54,525 nt of DNA. It comes from an uncultured Verrucomicrobiota bacterium (GTDB lineage: Bacteria > Verrucomicrobiota > Kiritimatiellia > RFP12 > UBA1067). The stretch is from assembly GCA_946610035.1 (NCBI GenBank), contig CAMOCC010000008.1:1-54525 (forward strand), in the 5' to 3' direction. The notes beneath the pieces were generated by a model that ran no database searches, was not told where the DNA came from, and saw only the letters and a list, made by a program, of their open reading frames with translations. The position numbers and the translations under genes are program-made. Position 1 is the stretch's first letter; every line of letters starts with the position of its first letter. This document shows, piece by piece, positions 33,519 through 41,864 of the stretch.

Positions 33519-36500
33519 TCAACCTTCGGAAAGTTGCTGGAGGAGCGACGCCGTCGTCTCGGCCGGGGCCTCCTCCGCAGGGGCGGGGGCGGGCTCGGCA
33601 ACAGGCACCTGGACCGCCGGCGCGGGCGCAGGTTCTGCCGCAGGCACCTCAACCGCCGGCACGGGCGTCGGCTCTGCTGGTGTCTCTACCGCAGGTGCAG
33701 GTGCTTGCGGCGCGACCGTATCGCCCTTGAACTCGGCGTTTAGCTTCGCGTCCTCGGTCTTGATTGTCGCGTCCGCCTTGCCGAGCTTGTTCTTCTTGAT
33801 CACCTCGGCAAGCTCCTTCAATTCCTCCTGCGTGTAGTTCTCGACACGCTCATCGAAGGCATCCTTCTCTGACTCCTTGATCAACTCGTCCTTGTGCTGC
33901 TCAAGCCAGAACTTGCGCTCCGCCGCGTTCATCCTGTCCAACTCCTTGGCGCGGTCCATCTTCCACTTCTCGATCGCCAGCTTCGTCTGACGGTCGTCGT
34001 CGCGCTTCTTCGCCTCCTCCTTGAGCTTCCTCAGGCGCTCCTTCTGGGATACGGGGTCGGCGATGGGCGAATCGGACCACCCGTGCGTGTCGAACGGCTT
34101 GGAATCGCTCATCGCATTCTTGCGCCTGAGGGCCTCGGCCTGGGCCATTTCGCCGTCCGTGAGCACGTAGGGCGTCATGAAGACGAGCAGCTCCTTGCGC
34201 GACTCGGACTGGCTGACGTGCCCGAAGAGCCACTTGCCGATCCACGGGATGTCCTTGAGGATCGGGATGCCGGTCTCGGACTCCTGGGTGAACGTCTCGG
34301 TGAGGCCGCCGAGGACGACGGACTCCCTGTTCTCGAGAAGGACGTCGGCGGACATCTTGCGCGTGAGCGCGGTATCGACGTTCTCCTTGCTCGGGTTGCC
34401 GCTCGCGCTGCTCACGAGAATCGTCTGCCCCGCGCCGAGCTGGGAGTATTCCTCCTCGATGTTGAGCATGACCGTCCCGTTCGGGTTGATCTTCGGCGTC
34501 ACCTTGATCTTGATGCCGATGTCCTTGTCGGAATAGCTGTAGCTCGTCGTCGGGTTGTAGCCGCTCGAGGTCGTCGTCGATCCGCTGTAGAACTTGCGGG
34601 ACTCGGTCGCCTCGATCGTCGCCTCCTTGTTGTCCACCGTCATGACGACGGGCGAGGCGACGTACTTCGCGTGGCTGTCCGACTTCGACGCCTGGATGAC
34701 GGCGGCGAGGTTGAGCTTGTCGGACTTCAGGAAGTAGTTGATGCCGCTGCCGATCGGGTTGGCGCCGCCGAAGATCGTGCCGGATACCACGTTCGTTCCG
34801 ACGTCCATGATCGTGTTGAGGACGGACGAAGCGCTGCCGCCGCCGCCGCCGAGCGCGAAGCTGCCGTTGTTGGCGAAGCCGTCGCGCACAACCGTCGTAA
34901 TCGTCTTGTACACAGGCAGACCCGAGCTGTCGTCCGTATAGGAAGTGCCGTTGACGTTGCCGTTGTCGTCGAGCGTGTAGTACGCGGCGCGTCCGTACCG
35001 GTCCGTCACAGGCACACGGGTCGACGTCCTCTGCCTGCCGCGCATCACCCAGTCGATCCCCGTCTGGAGGTCGTCGCCGAGGGTGACTTCGACGATGACC
35101 GTCTCGATGAGGACCTGCGCGAGGCGGACGTCCATCGACTCGATTATGCCGAGGACCGTCGGCATGACGTCCTTGTGGGCCATCACGACGAGCCCGTTGA
35201 TTCGCTTGTCGGCGAGGATGTCCACGTTGTCCTTCGAGAGCTGCCCGGCCTTCGACTCGCCGCTGCCGCCGCGCTGGCCGGCATTGGCCGTATTGCGCGA
35301 AGGCTGGTTGGAGGTGCCGCGCGTGAGGTTGCCGCCCGAGCCGCTCCTGGCCGTCGACGAGGACGGGTTCTGGCTTCCCCTGGAAGAGTTCTTGGAGGCG
35401 GAGGAGTTGCCGATGAGGTCGTTTATCATGTCCGAGACGTCCTCGGCCTCGGCGTACTTGAGGCGGACGACCTTGACCTCGACCTCGGGCGTCGTCTCGA
35501 CGTCGAGCTCGCCGATGACCTTGTCGAAGAAGTCCATGTTCGGCTTTGAGGTGATGACGATGAGCTTGTTCGAGCGCTCGTCGGCCGTGATTAGCACCTT
35601 GCCGCGGATCATGCCGCGGTCGGCGTCCGAGACGCTGGTGACGAGGGATTCGAGATTCGCAGCGGGCGCGGGCTGGTTGTTGTTCTGCCCGGGGCGCCTG
35701 AGGAGAGAGCCATTGGGCGTGCTCGCCAGGAGCCTCCTGGAGCTGTCCTCGCTGTGCCCGGTCTTGGCCGCGTTGCTTGCCTTCTCGAGTTCCTTCTGGG
35801 ACTCCTGGACGATCTGCTCGAGCGCCGTCTTGATGTCTGTCGCGTTGGCGTTCTTGATCTGGCGGACGAACACGTTCTCGTTGATCGGGGTCGCGACGTC
35901 GATTTCGCGGGCGACCTTGCGCATGGCGTTGATGTTGAGTCCCGTGTCGGTTACGAGCACCTTGCCGATGCGCTCGTAGACGAGGAGGAGTCCCTTTGGC
36001 GACTTGAGTCCCTCAAGGACCGTCTTGGCCTCTTCGATGGGGATGTTCTTGAACGGGATCATCACCGAATAGACCGTCGAGGAGTTGGGGATTGCGGCTT
36101 CCTCGTCGATGATCACGGGGACGGCCTCGACGCGCGCCTTGTCGCGGGCGATGGAGCGGACGAACTTCCCCTCTTCGCCGTATGGCTCCATGTGGATTCC
36201 GTTCATCTCGAAGACGGCCTCGAGCGCGGCGATCTGGTCCTCCTTGGTGAGCTTCTGCCCGGGACGCGAGACGAGCGTTATCTTCGCGTCGGGCGTCGAC
36301 GGATCCTTGAGGACCGTCTTGCCGACGAGCTGTCCGTAGATCTTTAGCGCGATGTCGAGCTCGGTCCCCGCCGGGATGTAGATGTCGCTCGCCTGGTCGT
36401 CGTCGGTCGCGCCGGGTGCGGCGGAGGCGCGCGCGTCGGAGGGAGCGGCCGCGGCGGGCGCGGCTGCGGCGGGCGCGGTCGCACCACGACGTGTAGCAAA

Positions 36501-36566
36501 GCGCGACTGCGCGTCGACCGTGGCGGCAGCGGCAAGCGCCATTGCGAAGATAATAAGTTTTTTCAT
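33519..36566 (-). CDS. Type II secretion-like secretin (GspD/PilQ family)
   Basis: The product has 1,015 residues. A signal peptide (MKKLIIFAMALAAAATVDA) and an Ala/Pro-rich linker precede N-domains that line the periplasmic channel (VRLKYAEAEDVSDMINDLIG, then ADKRINGLVVMAHKDVMPTV). The secretin beta-barrel domain covers about 480-815: VLIETVIVEVTLGDD, IKVTPKINPNGTVML, VLLENRESVVLGGLTETF, VPWIGKWLFGH-like IPWIGKWLFGH and LLVFMTPYVLTD. About 200 extra C-terminal residues are charged coiled coil, then a Pro/Ala/Glu repeat tail. Residues 380-450 are Ser/Asn/Gly-rich, as in GspD N-domain linkers. It should form the outer-membrane gate. GspL- and GspM-like genes lie directly upstream. Confidence 0.9.
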   Translation of the reverse strand: MKKLIIFAMALAAAATVDAQSRFATRRGATAPAAAAPAAAAPSDARASAAPGATDDDQASDIYIPAGTELDIALKIYGQLVGKTVLKDPSTPDAKITLVSRPGQKLTKEDQIAALEAVFEMNGIHMEPYGEEGKFVRSIARDKARVEAVPVIIDEEAAIPNSSTVYSVMIPFKNIPIEEAKTVLEGLKSPKGLLLVYERIGKVLVTDTGLNINAMRKVAREIDVATPINENVFVRQIKNANATDIKTALEQIVQESQKELEKASNAAKTGHSEDSSRRLLASTPNGSLLRRPGQNNNQPAPAANLESLVTSVSDADRGMIRGKVLITADERSNKLIVITSKPNMDFFDKVIGELDVETTPEVEVKVVRLKYAEAEDVSDMINDLIGNSSASKNSSRGSQNPSSSTARSGSGGNLTRGTSNQPSRNTANAGQRGGSGESKAGQLSKDNVDILADKRINGLVVMAHKDVMPTVLGIIESMDVRLAQVLIETVIVEVTLGDDLQTGIDWVMRGRQRTSTRVPVTDRYGRAAYYTLDDNGNVNGTSYTDDSSGLPVYKTITTVVRDGFANNGSFALGGGGGSASSVLNTIMDVGTNVVSGTIFGGANPIGSGINYFLKSDKLNLAAVIQASKSDSHAKYVASPVVMTVDNKEATIEATESRKFYSGSTTTSSGYNPTTSYSYSDKDIGIKIKVTPKINPNGTVMLNIEEEYSQLGAGQTILVSSASGNPSKENVDTALTRKMSADVLLENRESVVLGGLTETFTQESETGIPILKDIPWIGKWLFGHVSQSESRKELLVFMTPYVLTDGEMAQAEALRRKNAMSDSKPFDTHGWSDSPIADPVSQKERLRKLKEEAKKRDDDRQTKLAIEKWKMDRAKELDRMNAAERKFWLEQHKDELIKESEKDAFDERVENYTQEELKELAEVIKKNKLGKADATIKTEDAKLNAEFKGDTVAPQAPAPAVETPAEPTPVPAVEVPAAEPAPAPAVQVPVAEPAPAPAEEAPAETTASLLQQLSEG

Positions 36567-36571
36567 CTCGT

Positions 36572-37105
36572 CTACTTTCTCCTATATATGCACGTCAGCG
36601 TCATCTTGCCGGTGAGGAAGCCCGGTCGCTTGCTGTATGGATTGAAGTTTATAGCCTGGATGTCGAACTTGCCCTCGTCAGTCGTCTCGAGTTCGTAGAG
36701 GAACTTGACGAGAGTCTCCAGAGCACCGATCCACTCGACGTCGACCGTCATCTTCTTCATTTCGTCAGCCACGCCCTCGCGGCTCGACTTCTGGTTCGTG
36801 ATCGTGATGTGGTTCTTCTGGGCGATGGACTGGATGAGCCCGTACCAGAACGTATCCGCACCCTTTCCGTCCTCGATCTCCGGGATCTGAAGCACCTCGT
36901 CCCTGTACGCCTTGTCCCAGGTGTCCTTCTCGGCGATGATCCGCCTTTCGCGGGCGACGCGCTTGAGCGCATTGTCGTAGCGGCGTGTCGCGTCCTTCCA
37001 CGACCCGCTGAACGACGTGAACCACAGGAGGACTGTCACCGCATAGAGGGCGATCATCCCCAGGATGCCGAGAACGGCCTTCTCCTTCAACGATACGCCG
37101 CCCAT
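36572..37105 (-). CDS. GspM/PilO-like inner-membrane platform protein
   Basis: The product has 177 residues. One N-terminal membrane span (AVLGILGMIALYAVTVLLWF) is followed by a short coiled coil (YDNALKRVARERRIIAEK) and a ferredoxin-like periplasmic domain with KKMTVDVEWIGALETLVKFLYELE, as in PilO or GspM. The frame is open for 11 further codons upstream, but ATG 37105 shares one base with the stop of the GspL-like gene (TGATG) and begins just before the membrane span. The assignment rests on layout and context more than on sequence identity. Confidence 0.72.
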   Translation of the reverse strand: MGGVSLKEKAVLGILGMIALYAVTVLLWFTSFSGSWKDATRRYDNALKRVARERRIIAEKDTWDKAYRDEVLQIPEIEDGKGADTFWYGLIQSIAQKNHITITNQKSSREGVADEMKKMTVDVEWIGALETLVKFLYELETTDEGKFDIQAINFNPYSKRPGFLTGKMTLTCIYRRK

Positions 37106-38367
37106 CACTCGTCCTCCTCTGGTTGCCTGAAGCTGCATTCGACGTCGAACGTCGCCGCCCTGCCGCTTCTCGTGTTGATCCCCTTCGGCAGCGTCACCTC
37201 CGCGAAGAACGGCGTCTCGCCGTCCTCCTCGAGTCCGCTGATCTGCGAAAGCATCAGCGCGTCCAGCTTGTCCTTGAACATCAATATCGCCGCCTGGTCG
37301 CCGCTCGCGGCAGTCCCGCTGAACGTAAGGCGGTCGTTTCGCCTGAAGTTCCAGCGCGAAAGCTCCACATCCTCCGGCGGCAGCGCGGATACTACCGCCC
37401 TCAGAGTCTCAAGGCCGCCCTGGTCGTGGTTGGAGATGGCCTTCACGGCCTTGACCTGCTCGACCTTGGCGTTCACCTTGTTGTACATCGCCTTCTGCTC
37501 CTTCTGGTCGTTCAGGCGGTCCGTACGGTAGTCGTAGATCTTCGGCACGCCGATGAGCACGGCCATCGCAAGCGCCCATACCGCCCCCGCGACGCCGAAG
37601 CCGATCTTCATCTTCCGCTTGAAGCGAGTCTCCTCGAGAACCTCGCGCCAGCTGTCCGGCAGGGCGTTGAGCGTCCCCGCGTCGAGCGTCCGCTCCGCAA
37701 CTCCCCCGATGGCGTCGCCCGAGTCCTCCAGCGCCCTCACCGGCGCGAAGAGGTCGAGGCCTTCGGACGGGACCTCGCCCACCGTGACGACGCACTTCAG
37801 TTCGCGCGCTCCCGCGAACTCCTCGGCCTCCAGGAGCGAAAGCATCACCTCGCGGCGCATGTCGCCGCCGGGCGAGATTGCGCGGACCGCCACGGGAAGG
37901 TCGTCGTCCAGGACGAAGACTGCTATGTCGTCCGCCCCGCCGACGAGGAGTATCCGCCTGACGATCTCGCCGCCCACGTGAACGAACTGCGGAAGTATGG
38001 CGACAAGGCGTCCGAGCGGCAGCGCGTCTATCCGCGTTATGTTCAGACCCGCGCCGTCCAGGGCCGTCGCAATGTCGTCCGCCGACCCCTCCGGGAGCGC
38101 CGCCGCAAGGACTATGCGGCCACTTTCCGTCTCGCGAAGCGTCTCGCAGGACACGGTAAGCGGCTCGTCCGGGTACGGGGACATGGCCTTCAGCAACGGT
38201 GTCGCGTAGCCGACCGGATCCTCGAGGTTCTCTCCGGGGATCCGGACGATCTTCACGATAAGTCTGCTCAAAGGCAGGGCGAGCACGGCCTCGCGGAGCT
38301 TTCCGCCCGCCTCGGGGACCTTCAGTTCGCCGCCTTCCAACCAGGCAATCTGGACGCTTTCAGCCAT
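37105..38367 (-). CDS. GspL-like (PilM-PilN fused) secretion platform protein
   Basis: The product has 420 residues. The N-terminal half (1 to about 255) looks like the actin-like cytoplasmic domain of GspL/PilM, with LPLSRLIVKIVRIPGENL, NITRIDALPLGRLVAI and the degraded nucleotide-site strand RRILLVGGADDIAVFVLD. A single membrane span follows (VAGAVWALAMAVLIGVP, about 270), then a coiled coil and a PilN-like periplasmic domain (LSRWNFRRNDRLTFSGTA). In T2SS this protein links the GspE ATPase to the periplasmic part. GspE, GspF and pseudopilins are not in this window. It follows glycyl-tRNA synthetase by 15 bp. Confidence 0.75.
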   Translation of the reverse strand: MAESVQIAWLEGGELKVPEAGGKLREAVLALPLSRLIVKIVRIPGENLEDPVGYATPLLKAMSPYPDEPLTVSCETLRETESGRIVLAAALPEGSADDIATALDGAGLNITRIDALPLGRLVAILPQFVHVGGEIVRRILLVGGADDIAVFVLDDDLPVAVRAISPGGDMRREVMLSLLEAEEFAGARELKCVVTVGEVPSEGLDLFAPVRALEDSGDAIGGVAERTLDAGTLNALPDSWREVLEETRFKRKMKIGFGVAGAVWALAMAVLIGVPKIYDYRTDRLNDQKEQKAMYNKVNAKVEQVKAVKAISNHDQGGLETLRAVVSALPPEDVELSRWNFRRNDRLTFSGTAASGDQAAILMFKDKLDALMLSQISGLEEDGETPFFAEVTLPKGINTRSGRAATFDVECSFRQPEEDE

Positions 38368-38382
38368 GTGTCCGCATCAACT

Positions 38383-40026
38383 TCAGAATTCCAGCGCCTC
38401 GTACGCCATCGCCAGGAACTCGGCGGTGGTCATGCGCTTCTGTTCCATCGAGTCGCGCTCGCGCACGGTGAAGGTTCCGTCCTTCGTCGTCTGCTCGTCG
38501 ACCGTTATGCACCACGGGGTGCCCGCCTCGTCCTGACGGCGGTAGCGGCGCCCGATCGCGCCCGAGACGTCCCACTGCACGTTGAACTTGCGGCGGAGTT
38601 TCTCGAAGAGGTCGCGCGCGAACTTCATCTGCGCCTCGTCCTTCTTGATGAGCGGGAAGACGGCCGCCTTGACGGGGGCGACCTTCGGACTTAGGTGCAG
38701 GACCGTGCGGATGTCGTCCTTGCCCTTCTCGTCCGTCAGCCTCTGCTCCTCGTACGCCTCGCAGAGAAGCGCGAGCATGAGGCGGTCGACGCCGGCGGAG
38801 GGCTCGATGACGTGCGGAATGTACTTGCCGTCGAAGAGGTTGAGGCAGAACTTCTGCGCTGCGGACTTGATCTCCTCGACCTCCTCGGCCGAGAGGACGA
38901 TCTCCCTGCCCGCCTTGGCGGACAGCGCCTTCTGCCTGCGGTCGACCCATTCCGACTTCGTCTTCTCGATGAAGGCGCTGCGCGCCGCGTCGTCGAGCTT
39001 CTTCGCCGCCTGCTTGAGCGGATCGTCGAAGACCATCTGCGAGACGCCGGAGTGCTTCTGGTGCTGCGAAAGGTCGAAGTCGCTACGGGCCGCGATGCCC
39101 TCGAGCTCCTGGCGGCCGAACGGGAAGTCGTATTCGATGTCCACGCACGCGCGGGCGTAGTGGGCTAGCTCGTCCGGCTTCTGCCAGTACTCTACGAAGT
39201 GCTCGGTCGGGAGGCCGACGGCGTTGAGGAAGCGCTTGCGCTGCTCGACCCAGTACTTGTGCCAGACCTCCCAGCCCCAGTCGTCCTGCACCGGACCGTC
39301 GATGTCGGGATTGTCGGCGAGCGTCACGACATGCCCGTACTGAAGCTCGATCGCCTCGTCCGGACGGATGAAGAACTCGAGCTCCATCTGCTCGAACTCG
39401 CGCGAGCGGAACGTGTAGTTGCGGGGCGTCACCTCGTTGCGGAAGCTCTTGCCCATCTGCGCGATGCCGAAGGGAACCGCCTGGCGCGAGGTCGACAGGA
39501 CGTTCAGGAACTGAGCGAAGATCGCCTGCGCCGTCTCGGGACGGAGGTATGCGACGTTGGACGGGTCGTCGATGGGGCCGACAACTGTCTTGAACATGAG
39601 GTTGAACGGCTTGGGCTCGGTGAGCTCGCCGCCGCAGTAGGGGCAGAAGAAGTCGCTCCCCGCGACCTTGGGCTGGGGCTTCTTCTTCTGGTCGGCGTAT
39701 ATGTCCTTGATCTGGTCCGCGCGCATGAGCTTCTTGCAGTCCTTGCACATGGTCATCGGGTCCGCAAACGTGTCAAGATGGCCCGACGCCTTCCAGATCT
39801 TCGGATGCATGATGATCGTCGCGTCAAGGCCCGCGACGTCCTCGCGGCCGCGGACGGTGAACTGCCACCACGCCTGCTTTACGTTCTGCTTCAGTTCGCA
39901 ACCGAGCGGACCGTAGTCCCAGAACCCCGGCATGCCGCCGTATATCTCGGAGCTGTGATAGATGAAACCGCGGCGCTTGCACAGCGCGCTGAGTGCATCA
40001 AGTGACGATTTGTTTTCTTCTGCCAT
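38383..40026 (-). CDS. glyQS: Glycyl-tRNA synthetase, eukaryotic/archaeal-type dimer
   Basis: The 547-residue class II synthetase charges tRNA-Gly. It is the single-chain alpha2 type rather than the alpha2beta2 bacterial type: RRGFIYHSSEIYGGMPGFWDYGPLG, YLRPETAQAIFAQF, GIAQMGKSFRNEVTPRNYTFRSREF (motif 2) and EPSAGVDRLMLALL (motif 3) are visible, with the C-terminal anticodon domain after about residue 440. Two Cys pairs (MCKDCKK and FCPYCGG) suggest a zinc site. It heads a long co-oriented run of genes. A promoter box ends 9 nt before ATG 40026, which predicts an almost leaderless transcript. Confidence 0.95.
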   Translation of the reverse strand: MAEENKSSLDALSALCKRRGFIYHSSEIYGGMPGFWDYGPLGCELKQNVKQAWWQFTVRGREDVAGLDATIIMHPKIWKASGHLDTFADPMTMCKDCKKLMRADQIKDIYADQKKKPQPKVAGSDFFCPYCGGELTEPKPFNLMFKTVVGPIDDPSNVAYLRPETAQAIFAQFLNVLSTSRQAVPFGIAQMGKSFRNEVTPRNYTFRSREFEQMELEFFIRPDEAIELQYGHVVTLADNPDIDGPVQDDWGWEVWHKYWVEQRKRFLNAVGLPTEHFVEYWQKPDELAHYARACVDIEYDFPFGRQELEGIAARSDFDLSQHQKHSGVSQMVFDDPLKQAAKKLDDAARSAFIEKTKSEWVDRRQKALSAKAGREIVLSAEEVEEIKSAAQKFCLNLFDGKYIPHVIEPSAGVDRLMLALLCEAYEEQRLTDEKGKDDIRTVLHLSPKVAPVKAAVFPLIKKDEAQMKFARDLFEKLRRKFNVQWDVSGAIGRRYRRQDEAGTPWCITVDEQTTKDGTFTVRERDSMEQKRMTTAEFLAMAYEALEF

Positions 40027-40035
40027 AGTTTGAAT

Positions 40036-40044
40036 ATTATATCA
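40036..40044 (-). promoter_or_regulatory. Extended -10 promoter of glyQS and the following gene run
   Basis: The minus strand reads TGATATAAT with 9 nt to ATG 40026, so the expected transcript start is about 1-3 nt before the start codon. Confidence 0.65.
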
Positions 40045-40120
40045 CACTTTGGCCTGTGGGGACAAGCCGCAGAAGACGGGAATTTGGCCCGCCGTTGCAT
40101 TTCGGTGACAATTGAAAAGC

Positions 40121-40990
40121 CTAGCGGAGCGCGAGGATCTGTTCGCGGACGAACTTGCACGAAAGCGCCGTGGAGCGTCCGGTCGGATCGAGCGGCGGCG
40201 AAAGCTCCACGTTGTCCAGGGCGACCACCCGGAAGCGCGAGAGGATGTCCATGACCGCTCTGCGAAGTTCGTCGTAGCGAAGCCCCCCGGCCTCGGGCGT
40301 GCCCGTCCCGGGGAACTCGGAGGGATCCAGGACATCCATGTCGATTGTGAGGTAGACGGGAGTCCCCTTCGGCAGCTCGAGCGATCCGAGCGTGCGGCAG
40401 GAGAATGGCTCGGTCTGGACGTGCCCCGCCTTCATGAAGGCGAATTCGTCCTTCGTCCCAGACCTGATGCCGAACTGATGTATCCTTCCGTCGCCCAGTA
40501 TGTCGTACGAGCGGCGCAGGACGGAGGCGTGCGAAAGACGCTCTCCGAGATAGTCCTCCCGGAGGTCCGCATGGGCGTCGAAGTGGATGATGTGGAGGTC
40601 GGGATGGACCTTTGCGACGGCGCGGACCGCCCCGAGCGTCACGAGGTGCTCTCCGCCGAGCATGAACGGGACCTTCCCGTCCGCCAGTATCTGCGCGGTG
40701 CGCTCCTCGATCATCGCAAGCTGACGCTCGGGGGAGCCGAACGGAAACTCCAGGTCTCCCGAATCGAAGAACGAAACGTCCTCGAGGTCGCGGTCCAGGT
40801 ACGGGGAATACGTCTCGATCCCGTAGCTCTCCGCCCTGATGGCCGCAGGCCCGAAGCGCGTCCCCGGACGGTACGACGTGGTGGAGTCGGCGCCGGCGCC
40901 GAACAACACGACCCTGGACGCCTCGTAGTCCTCCGACGCCCCTATGAATGAATTTCTCGCCGCTTTGTCCATGCCTTTTCCGCCTTTCAT
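40121..40990 (-). CDS. speB: Agmatinase
   Basis: The 289-residue (283 if started at the second ATG, 40972) ureohydrolase splits agmatine to putrescine and urea. The binuclear manganese ligands are in GGEHLVTLG, HFDAHADLRED and LTIDMDVLDPS, the arginase-family set. SYRPGTRFGPAAIRAESYG near the N-terminus is typical of agmatinases. It is the last gene of the decarboxylase, spermidine synthase, agmatinase unit, 6 bp after spermidine synthase. The second Met has a better purine-rich region (GGCGGAAAAGG) in front. Confidence 0.93.
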   Translation of the reverse strand: MKGGKGMDKAARNSFIGASEDYEASRVVLFGAGADSTTSYRPGTRFGPAAIRAESYGIETYSPYLDRDLEDVSFFDSGDLEFPFGSPERQLAMIEERTAQILADGKVPFMLGGEHLVTLGAVRAVAKVHPDLHIIHFDAHADLREDYLGERLSHASVLRRSYDILGDGRIHQFGIRSGTKDEFAFMKAGHVQTEPFSCRTLGSLELPKGTPVYLTIDMDVLDPSEFPGTGTPEAGGLRYDELRRAVMDILSRFRVVALDNVELSPPLDPTGRSTALSCKFVREQILALR

Positions 40991-40996
40991 CGCCTG

Positions 40997-41860
40997 CTAC
41001 CGGACCTCTTCCTCCTTCAGGATGTCGAGGACGTAGTTCGGCAGGGCGAAGGCGCCGCGATGCAGCGCCGTGTTGTAGTAGCGTGTGTTGATGCGCAGCT
41101 TGTTCCAGCGCGCCTCGTCGAGGTTGCCTATCGGATGGTACTTCTTCGAGGCAAAGCCGAAGAGCCAGTGTCCCGACGGATAGCTCGGGATGTGGCACTG
41201 GTAGACGGTCGAGACGGGGAACTCCACGGCGATGTGCCGGTGGGCGTCGCGGACGGACTTCTGGTGCTCGGCGTAGAACGGCGACTCGTGCTGGTTGATG
41301 AGGATGCCGTCGTCCCTCAGCGCCTTGAAGCAGGTTCCATAGAACTCGCGCGTGAAGAAGCCCTCGGCGGGTCCGTACGGATCGGACGAGTCGACGATGA
41401 TGAGGTCGTACTCGCCCTTCTTGCCGCGCACGTAGCGAAGCCCCTCCTCGAACCAGACCTTGACGCGCTTGTCCTTCAGCTTGCACGAGGTGAACGGAAG
41501 GAACTTCTTCGCAAGGAGGACGACCTGCTTGTCAACCTCGACGAGGTCTATCGTCTCGATCGTGCGGTACTTCGTGAGCTCGCGGACGGTTCCGCCGTCG
41601 CCGCCGCCGATGACGAGGACGTTCTTCACCCGCGGGTGGACCGCCATCGGGACGTGCGTTATCATCTCGTGGTAGATGAACTCGTCCTTCTCGGTGATCA
41701 TCAGTCCGCCGTCGAGCACAAGTACGCGTCCGTACGCCGTCGTATCGAGGATGTCTATCTGCTGAACCGCGCTCTTCTTGGAGGCTATCTGCTCCGACAC
41801 CTTCATAGAGAAGCGGACGTCGCGCGTGTGTTCGTCGGTATACCAGAGTTCGGTCTGCAT
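40997..41860 (-). CDS. speE: Spermidine synthase
   Basis: The 287-residue aminopropyltransferase adds an aminopropyl group from decarboxylated S-adenosylmethionine to putrescine. N-terminal MQTELWYTDEHTRDVRFS, the nucleotide-binding VLVIGGGDGGTVREL and the catalytic YDLIIVDSSDPYGPAEGFF (Asp residues) are all conserved. ATG 41860 is chosen over an upstream TTG since it gives the family N-terminus and sits 4 bp after the decarboxylase stop. S-adenosylmethionine decarboxylase is not in this window and must be elsewhere if spermidine is made. Confidence 0.94.
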   Translation of the reverse strand: MQTELWYTDEHTRDVRFSMKVSEQIASKKSAVQQIDILDTTAYGRVLVLDGGLMITEKDEFIYHEMITHVPMAVHPRVKNVLVIGGGDGGTVRELTKYRTIETIDLVEVDKQVVLLAKKFLPFTSCKLKDKRVKVWFEEGLRYVRGKKGEYDLIIVDSSDPYGPAEGFFTREFYGTCFKALRDDGILINQHESPFYAEHQKSVRDAHRHIAVEFPVSTVYQCHIPSYPSGHWLFGFASKKYHPIGNLDEARWNKLRINTRYYNTALHRGAFALPNYVLDILKEEEVR

Positions 41861-41864
41861 TTGT

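Noticed and set aside
33894-35549. A 551-residue plus-strand frame opposite the secretin
   Set aside because: Shadow with biased composition and no recognisable domain; the minus-strand protein is a clear secretin. Long plus-strand frames at 37123-38694 and 41778-43283 were rejected for the same reason.
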